A stretch of 62,036 nucleotides of DNA, taken from Salegentibacter echinorum (GTDB taxonomy: Bacteria; Bacteroidota; Bacteroidia; Flavobacteriales; Flavobacteriaceae). The translations under genes were made by a program, and so were the position numbers. The first letter of the stretch is position 1. Each line of letters begins with the position of its first letter. Below the pieces are notes generated by a model. The model saw nothing but the letters and a program-made list of their open reading frames with translations, had not been told where the DNA came from and did not search any database. This document shows, one piece after another, positions 52,549 through 61,557 of this stretch. The stretch lies in NCBI RefSeq assembly GCF_900129445.1, contig NZ_FQVT01000016.1:1-62036 (forward strand). The letters are read 5' to 3'.

Positions 52549-54768
52549 TTAATTCTTCTGTATTTCTTCTCGTTCCCCATCTACACCTACTGCGTAGAAG
52601 GTATCGTCCTCGTCATAAGACTTAACACTAAATGATGTCCTAGGGGAGGAGTAAATCACTTCTCCACCTCTTTCCTGTTCGAATGCTGTGGCATTGCTTG
52701 CTCCCGTAATGGAGATTTCTTTTCCAGAAACATTAACACTGCCAGGAGACAAGCTACCAGAACTTTTATATAAACTCACACTTTGATCGTGAATATACTC
52801 CACAGCTTCGCTGGGTTCTGAATATCCTTTAGACTTTACATAGGCAATAGCATCGTCGGCCATTTGCTGGGTAACGGTAAGCGTACCGCTCCCGTAATCA
52901 TCTAAATCAAAACTCCCCGGTGTGAGGAAGCCCCAGGATTTAAAGAATTCGGTAAGGTCTAACTGGGCTACATCTGAAGCGAGCTTCACAAATTCTACCT
53001 GACTTGCGCCGGGATTAGGTTGATTTTCCTCTACCCGAACCTTCTCATATAAATCTTTATAAAAGTCTTCCTGCCCGCGCACGTTATCCATATATAACTG
53101 TAACTGCCAAAATGGAATTAGTTTTACAAAAACATCTCCTTCTTCAGCATGGGCTTTTTGATTAAGCAGATTAGTAAAGCCTTTTTCATAGCGATTGCTA
53201 TATTCCCCTAAATCTTCCACATCAATCCTGGCACCATTACCCCAGGTAGTTTGAACATATAATGAATGGATATTGTTGGTAACCTCGGTCATTCCCAACC
53301 ATTTTAATCCAGGCCTGGTTTGGTTCACGTGACCTACCTCGTGAGCAGGGCCCCAGGGTGAAGACTTAAAGGTTTGAGCATTGGTAAGTGTTCCCATAGT
53401 TCCCTTGGCATACTCGGTACGATAGGAAGTAGCAAACATATACATATCCTGGTGAGTATTGGTACGGAAGTACATACGGGTTTTATTGGCCCGGTCGTAC
53501 TTGTACAAGCCCATAAACTCCTGTTCCATATCTACCAACTCATCATAAAGTCCAATGAGTTCTTCTATATCATTAGTGTTTTGGCGTAAATCATCTGTAG
53601 TAAAAGTTAAATGCGCAAATTCTCCAAGAATATCAAAGTGACTATACTCGGCATTCCCAATAAGCTCTTGCCAATCTGCATTAGTATGTTTCGAACTATC
53701 AAAATAGCCGTTTATTTTCCCGGTAGCGAAATTGGCTTTTACCGTATAATCTTGCTCATCCTGATAAATTAAATAAGCGAGACCTTCGGTGGTTACTTTA
53801 AAACGATTTAATCCCGGTTGTAGCACATGGTCCTCACCACCAAATCCCTGATTATGGTTTACCACACGAAGAATTATTTCTCCCTCAAAATCGTTCATAA
53901 AAACCACCATTTCGGTGCCCCATTTCACATACATACCTGTTGCATTATCATAGATTCCATAGGGTACGGTCTTGTTTTCGGCTGCGATTATGTTGGGATC
54001 TGGGTAGCTTTTAAATTCGCCTATTCTGAATTCATCATAAACATCTTCGTAAATAGCCATAGCCATATTTCTGATGAATTCATTTTCTATAGCTTCAATA
54101 TCCTCAAGGCTGGTACCGGGTTTTAATTTTGTTGCTGCTTTATCTTCAAAAATGCTTAAGCTTTCCTCTACAGAAGCACTTTTTTTGTAAAATTCAATTT
54201 CGGCAAGGCTTACAAAATCATTAATTCCTTTAGTAACCGAAATTTTAAGGCTTTTAGGGTCTTTAAAACCTTCCGGGAAACGTATAATCTTGGGGTTTCC
54301 TGGTTTATCAAATTCAAATTCAAGAAATTCCTGGTACTCCTGGTCATCACGGTTTTGGATATAAATAACTCCTTTTTTTATCCATCCGTTATTATTCCCA
54401 TCACTACGGGGATAAAGAATAAAATAATCTATCTGTTCGGTATCTTCAGTAAAAAAGTATTCCAATTCAACAGGATATTCCGTGCCATTGCCCCAGGGGC
54501 TATGGTAATTGGTGCTTTTATCGCCGTCTATTGACTTTTCAATATTTGTCCCTGGCTGGTGTTGACTGGCAGTAGCATTTTCCGGGCTAATTTTTTCATC
54601 TTTTGCAATTTTGTTAGCATCTCCAGGATCGTATTCTGTAGGAGGCTCAGGTTTTGCAATAGGTGGTTCTGTGATTTCTTTTTCTATCTCATCTTTATCA
54701 GAGCAGCCAATGCTCACTAAAAGAAAAAGCATAAAAAAAATAGGTGATTTATTGATGATAATTTTCAT
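52549..54768 (-). CDS. Surface lipoprotein M60-family metallopeptidase with discoidin-like domain (copy 2)
   Basis: A 739-residue lipoprotein with lipobox Cys22; the next residues (SDKDEIEKE) fit a Bacteroidota surface-export signal. Residues about 55-195 form a discoidin (F5/8-type C) domain: ATASQHQPGTNIEKSIDGDKST and VSLAEIEFY. The M60 domain has HEVGHVNQ (His476, His480) and Glu495 in MTEVTNNIHSLYV. A short C-terminal domain of about 95 residues follows. It probably binds and cuts glycosylated proteins at the cell surface. A hairpin separates it from the upstream lipoprotein gene. Confidence 0.9.
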   Translation of the reverse strand: MKIIINKSPIFFMLFLLVSIGCSDKDEIEKEITEPPIAKPEPPTEYDPGDANKIAKDEKISPENATASQHQPGTNIEKSIDGDKSTNYHSPWGNGTEYPVELEYFFTEDTEQIDYFILYPRSDGNNNGWIKKGVIYIQNRDDQEYQEFLEFEFDKPGNPKIIRFPEGFKDPKSLKISVTKGINDFVSLAEIEFYKKSASVEESLSIFEDKAATKLKPGTSLEDIEAIENEFIRNMAMAIYEDVYDEFRIGEFKSYPDPNIIAAENKTVPYGIYDNATGMYVKWGTEMVVFMNDFEGEIILRVVNHNQGFGGEDHVLQPGLNRFKVTTEGLAYLIYQDEQDYTVKANFATGKINGYFDSSKHTNADWQELIGNAEYSHFDILGEFAHLTFTTDDLRQNTNDIEELIGLYDELVDMEQEFMGLYKYDRANKTRMYFRTNTHQDMYMFATSYRTEYAKGTMGTLTNAQTFKSSPWGPAHEVGHVNQTRPGLKWLGMTEVTNNIHSLYVQTTWGNGARIDVEDLGEYSNRYEKGFTNLLNQKAHAEEGDVFVKLIPFWQLQLYMDNVRGQEDFYKDLYEKVRVEENQPNPGASQVEFVKLASDVAQLDLTEFFKSWGFLTPGSFDLDDYGSGTLTVTQQMADDAIAYVKSKGYSEPSEAVEYIHDQSVSLYKSSGSLSPGSVNVSGKEISITGASNATAFEQERGGEVIYSSPRTSFSVKSYDEDDTFYAVGVDGEREEIQKN

Positions 54769-55011
54769 GTAAAAATTTTTTAGATAATGGGGATGTTTGG
54801 TTTAAAAGAATTCAGCTTTTTTGAAGTCGAGTGTTTATTAAAATAATTTTATGTAGCTGAAACTTTTTTAGGATCGAAAATGAAACGAAATCCTAATAGG
54901 CCATTGGGGAAAAAAGTCACTTATTTCCAACAACTAAATTATGTAAGAATTGTAAAACATAAGTAATCATTAAAAAAATGAAACTACAAAAAGAAGTTTA
55001 TTAAAATAAAA

Positions 55012-55042
55012 AGCCAGGCTGCTACTAGTGAGCAACCTGGCT
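55012..55042 (-). terminator. Terminator between the discoidin lipoprotein and M60 peptidase 2 genes
   Basis: AGCCAGGCTGC (55012-55022) pairs with the AGCAACCTGGCT arm (55031-55042) around CTAGTG, followed on the minus strand by TTTTTATTTTAA. It lies 12 nt after the stop at 55054, so it could stop or attenuate the SusC-SusD-lipoprotein transcript before the protease. Confidence 0.75.
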
Positions 55043-55053
55043 GATTTCTATCT

Positions 55054-55938
55054 TTAAAAGTTATAATATTCTTCTTCGGCCTCTTCTTCTTTATCAACTA
55101 TAGCAGATTTCATTTTGTAAACGGATAATTCTCCTAAGTGCACATAATTTTGCCCTCCATTTTTTAAAAACATTACTCTAAAATAAGAAGAAGAGTAATT
55201 TTCATCAAAATTAATTTTGTATTCTCTAGAGTTATCGTCTACGGGTAAATTTTCTCTTGACTCCCATACACGTTCCCAATTTTCACCATCTGAAGAAATT
55301 TCCAGACCAAATTGTGAAGGACGTCCAGATACATCCGCATTTTTTCTAAATCTATACTTGACAGCACCAATCTCTTTCTCTTCCTTAAAATTTATCTGTA
55401 CCCAATGTGGTAACGGTTGGACACCACTAGACCAGGCAGAATGCCAAAACGTGTCTGGATCTCCATCTATAAGATCTTCTTTTGGCCCTGCACGTTCCTC
55501 TTGAGTGTAGGTATCGATAATTTCGGGTATCAATTCTTGTTTCTGTAAATCATCTGGAAAATAAGTGATTTCAGGTTTCCTTTTAATGGGACGTACGGGT
55601 TCAGTAGTTAAAATTTGCCCATCAGTTTTTGCTGTTGGAGTTTCATTAACTGTTTGTACTTCAAAACTAAATTCCTCTGCATTAATTAAGCCTTCAACCA
55701 ATAAGGTGTCGGTAAATTTACTCACTTTTTCAAGCACATCTTTCCCATTCTTTTTATATCTCACTTCTAGATAAGTAAACGCGCTATCAGAAGGTATTTC
55801 CCATTTTACCAGGGCGGCACCAACCCTAGGTTCAGCGGAGACATTCGTCACATTGGACGGTGCCGGTAGGTTTTCATCATCCTTATCGCAACTTATTACG
55901 AAAAGAGACAATAAAGCAATATATAATAGTTTTTTCAT
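55054..55938 (-). CDS. Surface lipoprotein with Fn3-like and discoidin domains
   Basis: A 294-residue lipoprotein, Cys17 then DKDDEN, a clear surface-export signal. Residues about 28-120 form a fibronectin type III-like (DUF4998-type) domain: PSNVTNVSAEPRVGAALVKW. Residues about 130-280 form a discoidin/F5/8 C domain: LIDGDPDTFWHSAW, WVQINFKEEKEIGAVKYRFR and YVHLGELSVYKM. Such proteins bind glycans beside SusCD pairs. It starts 19 nt after the SusD stop and is the third gene of the transport operon. Confidence 0.88.
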   Translation of the reverse strand: MKKLLYIALLSLFVISCDKDDENLPAPSNVTNVSAEPRVGAALVKWEIPSDSAFTYLEVRYKKNGKDVLEKVSKFTDTLLVEGLINAEEFSFEVQTVNETPTAKTDGQILTTEPVRPIKRKPEITYFPDDLQKQELIPEIIDTYTQEERAGPKEDLIDGDPDTFWHSAWSSGVQPLPHWVQINFKEEKEIGAVKYRFRKNADVSGRPSQFGLEISSDGENWERVWESRENLPVDDNSREYKINFDENYSSSYFRVMFLKNGGQNYVHLGELSVYKMKSAIVDKEEEAEEEYYNF

Positions 55939-55956
55939 TACGTTTGTTTTTTAATG

Positions 55957-57771
55957 TTAGTATCCAGGATTCTGAATTAACAGTTCGTTTTTATTGATTT
56001 CAGCCTGTGGAATAGGCATTAAATAATTTCTTTGACTAAAATTCCTTGGAAATTTAACCTCGGTCACCTGGAAAAATTCTTCATCTGTTTCTCCCTGTAT
56101 ATTCATTCCCTTAGCTTTCGAATCAAGATATTCTTCAGCAACTTGCCACCTTCTTAAATCCCAAAATCTATGATTTTCTAAATAGAGTTCTATGGTTCTT
56201 TCCTGGCGAACAATTTCCCTAAGGGTTTCCTGGTCGTTAGCTCCGCCAATAGGTGCCCAGGCCTCATCTATAGTTGGAATTCCAGCTCTAACCCGTACTT
56301 TATCAATATACTCTTTAGCAGTATTCAAATCCTGCCCGGCTTCGATTAAAGCTTCCGCATAATTTAAATACAATTCGGCTAGCCTAATTTTAGGCCAGGG
56401 ATAGTTAACACTTACCTGAAGACGACTTTGGTTCAATAAAGGAGCAACACCTTTTTTATTCAAATAGCCCGTAGGACTATAGTTATTGCTACGTCCTTTG
56501 ATTCCTTCATCATCATTCCTACGATAATTAGTTACTATTCTTTTTTTGTCTCCTCGAATTATCTCATAATAGTCATTGTGATAAGATATCCAGGCTTCAA
56601 AACGTGGTTCTCTATTGAGATTTAAAGACAAGGTATTACCTAAAGCAGTGCTGTCAATATTATAGCGGCCCTGGTAATCATATTCCGGATCTTTATCTAT
56701 AGGTAAGCCATTTTCAGAATAAAAAGCTTCTAATATTGTCAAGGTTGGCGCCACACCATTCCAAGAAGTACCTGCGATAAAAGGTGTGCTTTTATTCTGA
56801 AAGTCATAAGCAGTTTCCTTTCTTGTCTCGGCCCAAATCAATTCTTTAGTTTGTTTATCTACGAAAACATAGCGCAAATCTTTTTCAATAGGATCTTCGG
56901 GGAAATCTGAATCATAATCGCTATTTTTATACAGTTTTTTTCCAGCTGCCAAAGCCATATCTATTGCTTCTTTATTAGCCGCAGCTGCTTGTTGCCACTT
57001 TTCCTTTTCATAAGAAGTACTTATCAATTGATTGCCATCCATATCTGTAAAGCCACTGAACAAGCTAGATTTATTGGCACCTCCGCCATTAAATAAAGGC
57101 GATGCGGCATAAAGCAACATACGCGCTTTAATGGATTTTGCAATTACACTGGTAGCTCTTCCATAGTCACTAGAACTGGTTTGTTCCATAGGAAGTGCTT
57201 GCGCAGCTTCATCTAACTTATTAGAGATAAAAGTTACACTTTCATCATAAGTAGATCTTAAAGGATATTCCTCAACCGGCATGTTGATATCAAATTGTTT
57301 ATCGGCAATTACTACAGGTCCATACATTCTTAATAATAAAAAGTGGAAGTAGCCAATTAGAAAGTCTGCTTCAGCTTTATATTGAGTTTTTGTACTTTCT
57401 TCTATTCCTGCTACACCATCAATATTATTTTTAAAGATATAAGCCTGTCTTATTCCTTTATACAAGTCGTTCCAATAGGAAATTACTGGACTGGATGCGG
57501 TATATTCTCCACGTGGGAATTTTGCGAAAGTTTCATGTTCAAAAGCGGTAACAACTTCATCAGTTGTCATTAAATCAATGGAGTAAGTTCCCGATCTTTG
57601 TTTTGGAATATAACCATAGATGGAGTATAAATAACCAAGGGCAGCATTAGGGCTTCTAAAAGCATCCTCATCGGTTGGTCTTTCGTCTGGAACAATATCC
57701 AGATATTTTTCACAGCCTGTAAAAGAGATTGCGAAAGTGAAAATAAATATAAGTATAAGTGGTTTTTTCAT
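55957..57771 (-). CDS. SusD/RagB-family surface nutrient-binding lipoprotein
   Basis: A 604-residue lipoprotein, Cys20 in FTGCEK. The N-terminal helical repeats are typical of SusD: EDAFRSPNAALGYLYSIYGY, ADFLIGYFHFLLLRMYGPV and KIRLAELYLNYAEALIEAG. The C-terminal DLRRWQVAEEYLD and PIPQAEINKN motifs close the fold. It captures oligosaccharide or glycopeptide and hands it to the SusC pore. The gap to the SusC stop is 14 nt. Confidence 0.95.
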   Translation of the reverse strand: MKKPLILIFIFTFAISFTGCEKYLDIVPDERPTDEDAFRSPNAALGYLYSIYGYIPKQRSGTYSIDLMTTDEVVTAFEHETFAKFPRGEYTASSPVISYWNDLYKGIRQAYIFKNNIDGVAGIEESTKTQYKAEADFLIGYFHFLLLRMYGPVVIADKQFDINMPVEEYPLRSTYDESVTFISNKLDEAAQALPMEQTSSSDYGRATSVIAKSIKARMLLYAASPLFNGGGANKSSLFSGFTDMDGNQLISTSYEKEKWQQAAAANKEAIDMALAAGKKLYKNSDYDSDFPEDPIEKDLRYVFVDKQTKELIWAETRKETAYDFQNKSTPFIAGTSWNGVAPTLTILEAFYSENGLPIDKDPEYDYQGRYNIDSTALGNTLSLNLNREPRFEAWISYHNDYYEIIRGDKKRIVTNYRRNDDEGIKGRSNNYSPTGYLNKKGVAPLLNQSRLQVSVNYPWPKIRLAELYLNYAEALIEAGQDLNTAKEYIDKVRVRAGIPTIDEAWAPIGGANDQETLREIVRQERTIELYLENHRFWDLRRWQVAEEYLDSKAKGMNIQGETDEEFFQVTEVKFPRNFSQRNYLMPIPQAEINKNELLIQNPGY

Positions 57772-57784
57772 AATGTTTTGTTTT

Positions 57785-60700
57785 TTAATTGAATCTCAAT
57801 TGTACGCCTAAGTTTACTATAGTCTGTGTAGGATAGCTTAAACCGCTACCGCCACCTTGTTCTGGATCCCATTTGTCAAACTTAGAGAAACGCAATAGGT
57901 TATAGCCACTTACAAAGAATCGTGCCTGTTCATAAGAATAACCTATTTCTGCACTTCGTAATTTAAGAAATGACCCATCCCTTAGCCAGTAAGAGGAATT
58001 TGCCGTGGTATTTCCATTATCCAATTTTGATAGTTTAGGATATGCTGCATAAATATCTGGATTAGTAGGACTATAATGATCATCTGCCACCCATTGCAAT
58101 ACACTTCTCAAGCCCTGGCTTCCAAAAGGATGAAAGCCATTAACATAAAATGAGGTTCTGGCTACACCCTGCAAAAGAAAGGACATATCCCAATTTTTAT
58201 AATACATAGAGGTACTTAAACCATATACGATCTCAGGCGTAGTGGGATTGCCCATTCTTACGCGGTCATCACTATTAATTATACCGTCACCATTAATATC
58301 GGTGTATTTAATATCACCTCCAGATACAAATCCTCCCAACTGTTGTACAGGGCTGGCATCAACCTCAGCCTGGTCTATAAAAAGCCTTTCTGCTTTATAA
58401 CCTAATAATGTTCCAATAGGATGACCAACAGCTGATAGATTTGGAAATTCTGAAAAAGGAGGTTCATTATTTACATCTACATTGTTATGAGCGTATGTAA
58501 AAGTACCCTTTGCAGTTATTTGAAAATTATCATTGAATTGTTTGTTATAATCTAAAGAAAAATCCACACCTTGATTTGTTACTTCTCCCAAGTTGGCATA
58601 AACGTTAGTTCCTGCGGTTCCAAAAATAGTTGGTATTGTTGAAGAAATATCCACAAAGATATTCTCTCGTTTTTCATGATAAAGATCAATTTCCAGGGCA
58701 AATTCGTTAAACAATCCTATTTGCAAGCCTATATCTAACTTATTGGCTGTTTCCCAGGTAATATTTCTATTTGCAAATTGATTGTAAACAGGACCACTAT
58801 ATGAAGTGTTTTGTTCAATACCGGTAGTAAAGCCACGGCCACCTAAATCGATGTCTGAAAGATAAGGGAATCTTGCTCCGCCAATCCTGTCATTACCAAC
58901 CTTACCATAACTCACTCGCAATTTCAACATGTTAATAACATCCTTTAAGTCTTTAAAATAATCTTCATTACTAATTACATAACCTACTGCAGCAGAAGGA
59001 AAAAATCCATATCGCTGGCCTTCGGCAAAATTCTCAGAACCATTATACCCAAAATTTGCTTCAAATAAATATCTAAAATCATAGTCATAGGTAGCCCTTC
59101 CTGCATAGCCTACTCTTCTTTCAGGTAAACTACTAATTAAACCATCTGGATTATTAACAGCAAACTCAGTTTGGTTGTACAATAATAATCCCGAAACACT
59201 ATGCTTGCCAAATTGCTGGTTATATTCTAAAGAAGGTTGGAAATAGAACCTCCTGTCACCTGATGTACCCGTGCCTGTGCCCAGAGACAAATCTTGCGGT
59301 TGCCCTACCATGCTTAGATTGTAACTACCATCTGCTGATTTCGGAGTGCCGTCTAACTCGTACTGGTTATACCCCCTGGTTCTTACAACGTTGGTGTTAG
59401 CCCAGTTTTTAAAAGATACCAGTCCTTTAAAGGCAAGACCATCTAAAAGAAAATCCAGTTTTTGTTCTCCGCTAAAGTTAGCCAAAACAGTACTTTGAAA
59501 ATTACTGGTATAACCACGAGTCAATTCAGCAAAAGGGTTTGGCCAACCACCATTGACTGCACCTCCCGTTTTACCACCATATTGGATATCACGGGGATCA
59601 GTAATACTATCTAAGGGGTAATACATTGGGAAATCTACAGGATTAGTGTTCATCGCACCATTATATATTCCCTGTACGCTGGTTGAAGGACCATCGTAAT
59701 ACCTTAACTGAGTATTTAATTTTAAAGCTACCTTCGTAGTGGGGGAAAGTTGTGCATCTATGTTATTCTGAAAGGTGAATTTCTGAACTTCGATGTTATT
59801 GTCATAAGAGTTCATATCAAAATTCTTTAAAAGACCTGTTTGGCGATTAAGAGTTGCACTCATAAAATAACCAACTTTTTCTCCCCCACCTTGAATGTTT
59901 ACGTTTGCTTCCTGGTTATAGGCTGCATCTTTAAACATTTCATCATACCAATTTACATTAGGATAGAGGTATTTATCTCTTCCTTCTGCGGTACCTTGAA
60001 TTTTATCTTGTGTATATAAAATCTCCCCGGTACTTCTATTGGTTACCGCTTCATTATATAGCTTCATATAATCTACCCCATCTGCAAAATTAGGAGTCTC
60101 GGTAGGAACAGTAACCTGAGATTGCACTCTTGTGTAAATTCGGGGCTTATCGAAGTTCTTTCCCGTTTTAGTAGTAACAATCAATACCCCATTTGCACCA
60201 CGCGTACCATAAACAGCTGTCGCGGTTGCATCTTTTAGAACCGAAACGCTTTCTATAATTTCTGGAGACAGTCCATTAAGGTCTCCATTTGAGATCTCCA
60301 CTCCATCTAACAGGATCAAAGGATTTTGCGCTCCACTAAAAGTAGATATACCCCGAATAAAAAAGTTAGCAGCATCAGCACCAGGTTGCCCAGTACGTTG
60401 TACCGCTATAATACCGGACAAATTACCGGCTAAGGAGGTGGAAATGTTTGTGGAAGCCGTCCTTAATTTCTCTGGTTCCATGGTTGATACAGCACCTACG
60501 ATACTAATTTTCTTTTGTTCACCGTAACCTACAACAACAACCTCATCCAAAGCATCGGCATCCTGCTCTAATACGATATCGATTTCGCTGCGATTATCGA
60601 CTTTAATTTCCTTAGTTGAGTAACCTATGTAGCTTACTACAATAGTAGCGTCTTCAGGAACTTCAATGGTATAATTTCCGTCAAAATCGGTCATCGTACC

Positions 60701-60850
60701 ATTTGTGGTGCCTTTTTCAATAATGTTTACCCCCGGCAGAGGTATGCCTGTGGCATCTTCTACAATTTGACCTGTAATTTCAATCGTATTTTGCCCAAAC
60801 ATTATATAGGGCACAATAACGATTGCGAAGGTTAGTAATAGTTTTTTCAT
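57785..60850 (-). CDS. SusC/RagA-family TonB-dependent outer-membrane transporter
   Basis: A 1021-residue protein. A signal peptide (about 1-19) is followed by a carboxypeptidase-D regulatory-like domain (residues about 22-95, GIPLPGVNIIEKGTTNGTM). The TonB-box region DALDEVVVVGYGEQKK precedes the plug, with FIRGISTFSGAQNPLILLDG and TAVYGTRGANGVLIVTTKTG. A 22-strand barrel ends QTIVNLGVQLRFN with the terminal aromatic that BamA recognises. It imports substrate captured by SusD. The order SusC-SusD-lipoprotein-M60 protease suggests glycopeptides. Confidence 0.96.
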   Translation of the reverse strand: MKKLLLTFAIVIVPYIMFGQNTIEITGQIVEDATGIPLPGVNIIEKGTTNGTMTDFDGNYTIEVPEDATIVVSYIGYSTKEIKVDNRSEIDIVLEQDADALDEVVVVGYGEQKKISIVGAVSTMEPEKLRTASTNISTSLAGNLSGIIAVQRTGQPGADAANFFIRGISTFSGAQNPLILLDGVEISNGDLNGLSPEIIESVSVLKDATATAVYGTRGANGVLIVTTKTGKNFDKPRIYTRVQSQVTVPTETPNFADGVDYMKLYNEAVTNRSTGEILYTQDKIQGTAEGRDKYLYPNVNWYDEMFKDAAYNQEANVNIQGGGEKVGYFMSATLNRQTGLLKNFDMNSYDNNIEVQKFTFQNNIDAQLSPTTKVALKLNTQLRYYDGPSTSVQGIYNGAMNTNPVDFPMYYPLDSITDPRDIQYGGKTGGAVNGGWPNPFAELTRGYTSNFQSTVLANFSGEQKLDFLLDGLAFKGLVSFKNWANTNVVRTRGYNQYELDGTPKSADGSYNLSMVGQPQDLSLGTGTGTSGDRRFYFQPSLEYNQQFGKHSVSGLLLYNQTEFAVNNPDGLISSLPERRVGYAGRATYDYDFRYLFEANFGYNGSENFAEGQRYGFFPSAAVGYVISNEDYFKDLKDVINMLKLRVSYGKVGNDRIGGARFPYLSDIDLGGRGFTTGIEQNTSYSGPVYNQFANRNITWETANKLDIGLQIGLFNEFALEIDLYHEKRENIFVDISSTIPTIFGTAGTNVYANLGEVTNQGVDFSLDYNKQFNDNFQITAKGTFTYAHNNVDVNNEPPFSEFPNLSAVGHPIGTLLGYKAERLFIDQAEVDASPVQQLGGFVSGGDIKYTDINGDGIINSDDRVRMGNPTTPEIVYGLSTSMYYKNWDMSFLLQGVARTSFYVNGFHPFGSQGLRSVLQWVADDHYSPTNPDIYAAYPKLSKLDNGNTTANSSYWLRDGSFLKLRSAEIGYSYEQARFFVSGYNLLRFSKFDKWDPEQGGGSGLSYPTQTIVNLGVQLRFN

Positions 60851-61557
60851 AAAATTTGACTAATTTTTGGTTAATATTAGTAATTAAAACATTAATAATT
60901 AGTTAATCGAAATAACAAACTTTCGTATTCTTTTGCTAAACTATATTTTTCATGTGTAAAACCCAATCTTTTCTTAACTAAATATTAAATTTAACTTTTA
61001 ATCCTTGAAGTATTACGTTGCGAGTCTCTTTTTTAATTAAGTATTAAACTTTATTAATAACTTTATAAAACTTATTGAATCTAACATAAATGAGCTTCTT
61101 AGTTTAAAAAGAATTTTAGTTTTATTAGGCTTTAAACTTGTACTTGGTTTTTTCTCGATGTCCTAATTTTAAAGTTTTTTCATAGAAATTTTTGATTGGT
61201 TTGTAGTCTGCTTTATAATGGATTGATATGTTAACTATTATGACCATTTATCCAGGCCTACCACAATTACAAAACCTTCGGTGAGTCTGGAAAACCTATA
61301 AGCATAAAATGCGTTATTCTTATTACGATAATTTCCACTATTAAAATACAAAGGTCATTAGTGTTGATTATCGGACAAGAAATTTTTGTTTTTACTGTAT
61401 TTTCCAAAGGAGTATATTTAATGATCACGATAAGTCTGGGATTTTTCGAATATTGAGGATATTCTTGAAGAGTAGCTTTGAATATTGTTCAAATTGCCTA
61501 GTCCGAACGAATATTGGGTTTGATCAGTATGAAAATATATCCTTACAAAAAATAAGT
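60851..61557 (-). other. Intergenic region upstream of SusC
   Basis: About 700 bp with no open frame I can support on either strand. It is AT-rich and must hold the SusC promoter on the minus strand. I see no strong TAnnTTTG box and no TGCAGTT repeat pair, so the LytTR systems probably do not bind here. It may also contain the end of a mobile element, given the gene that follows. Confidence 0.55.
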
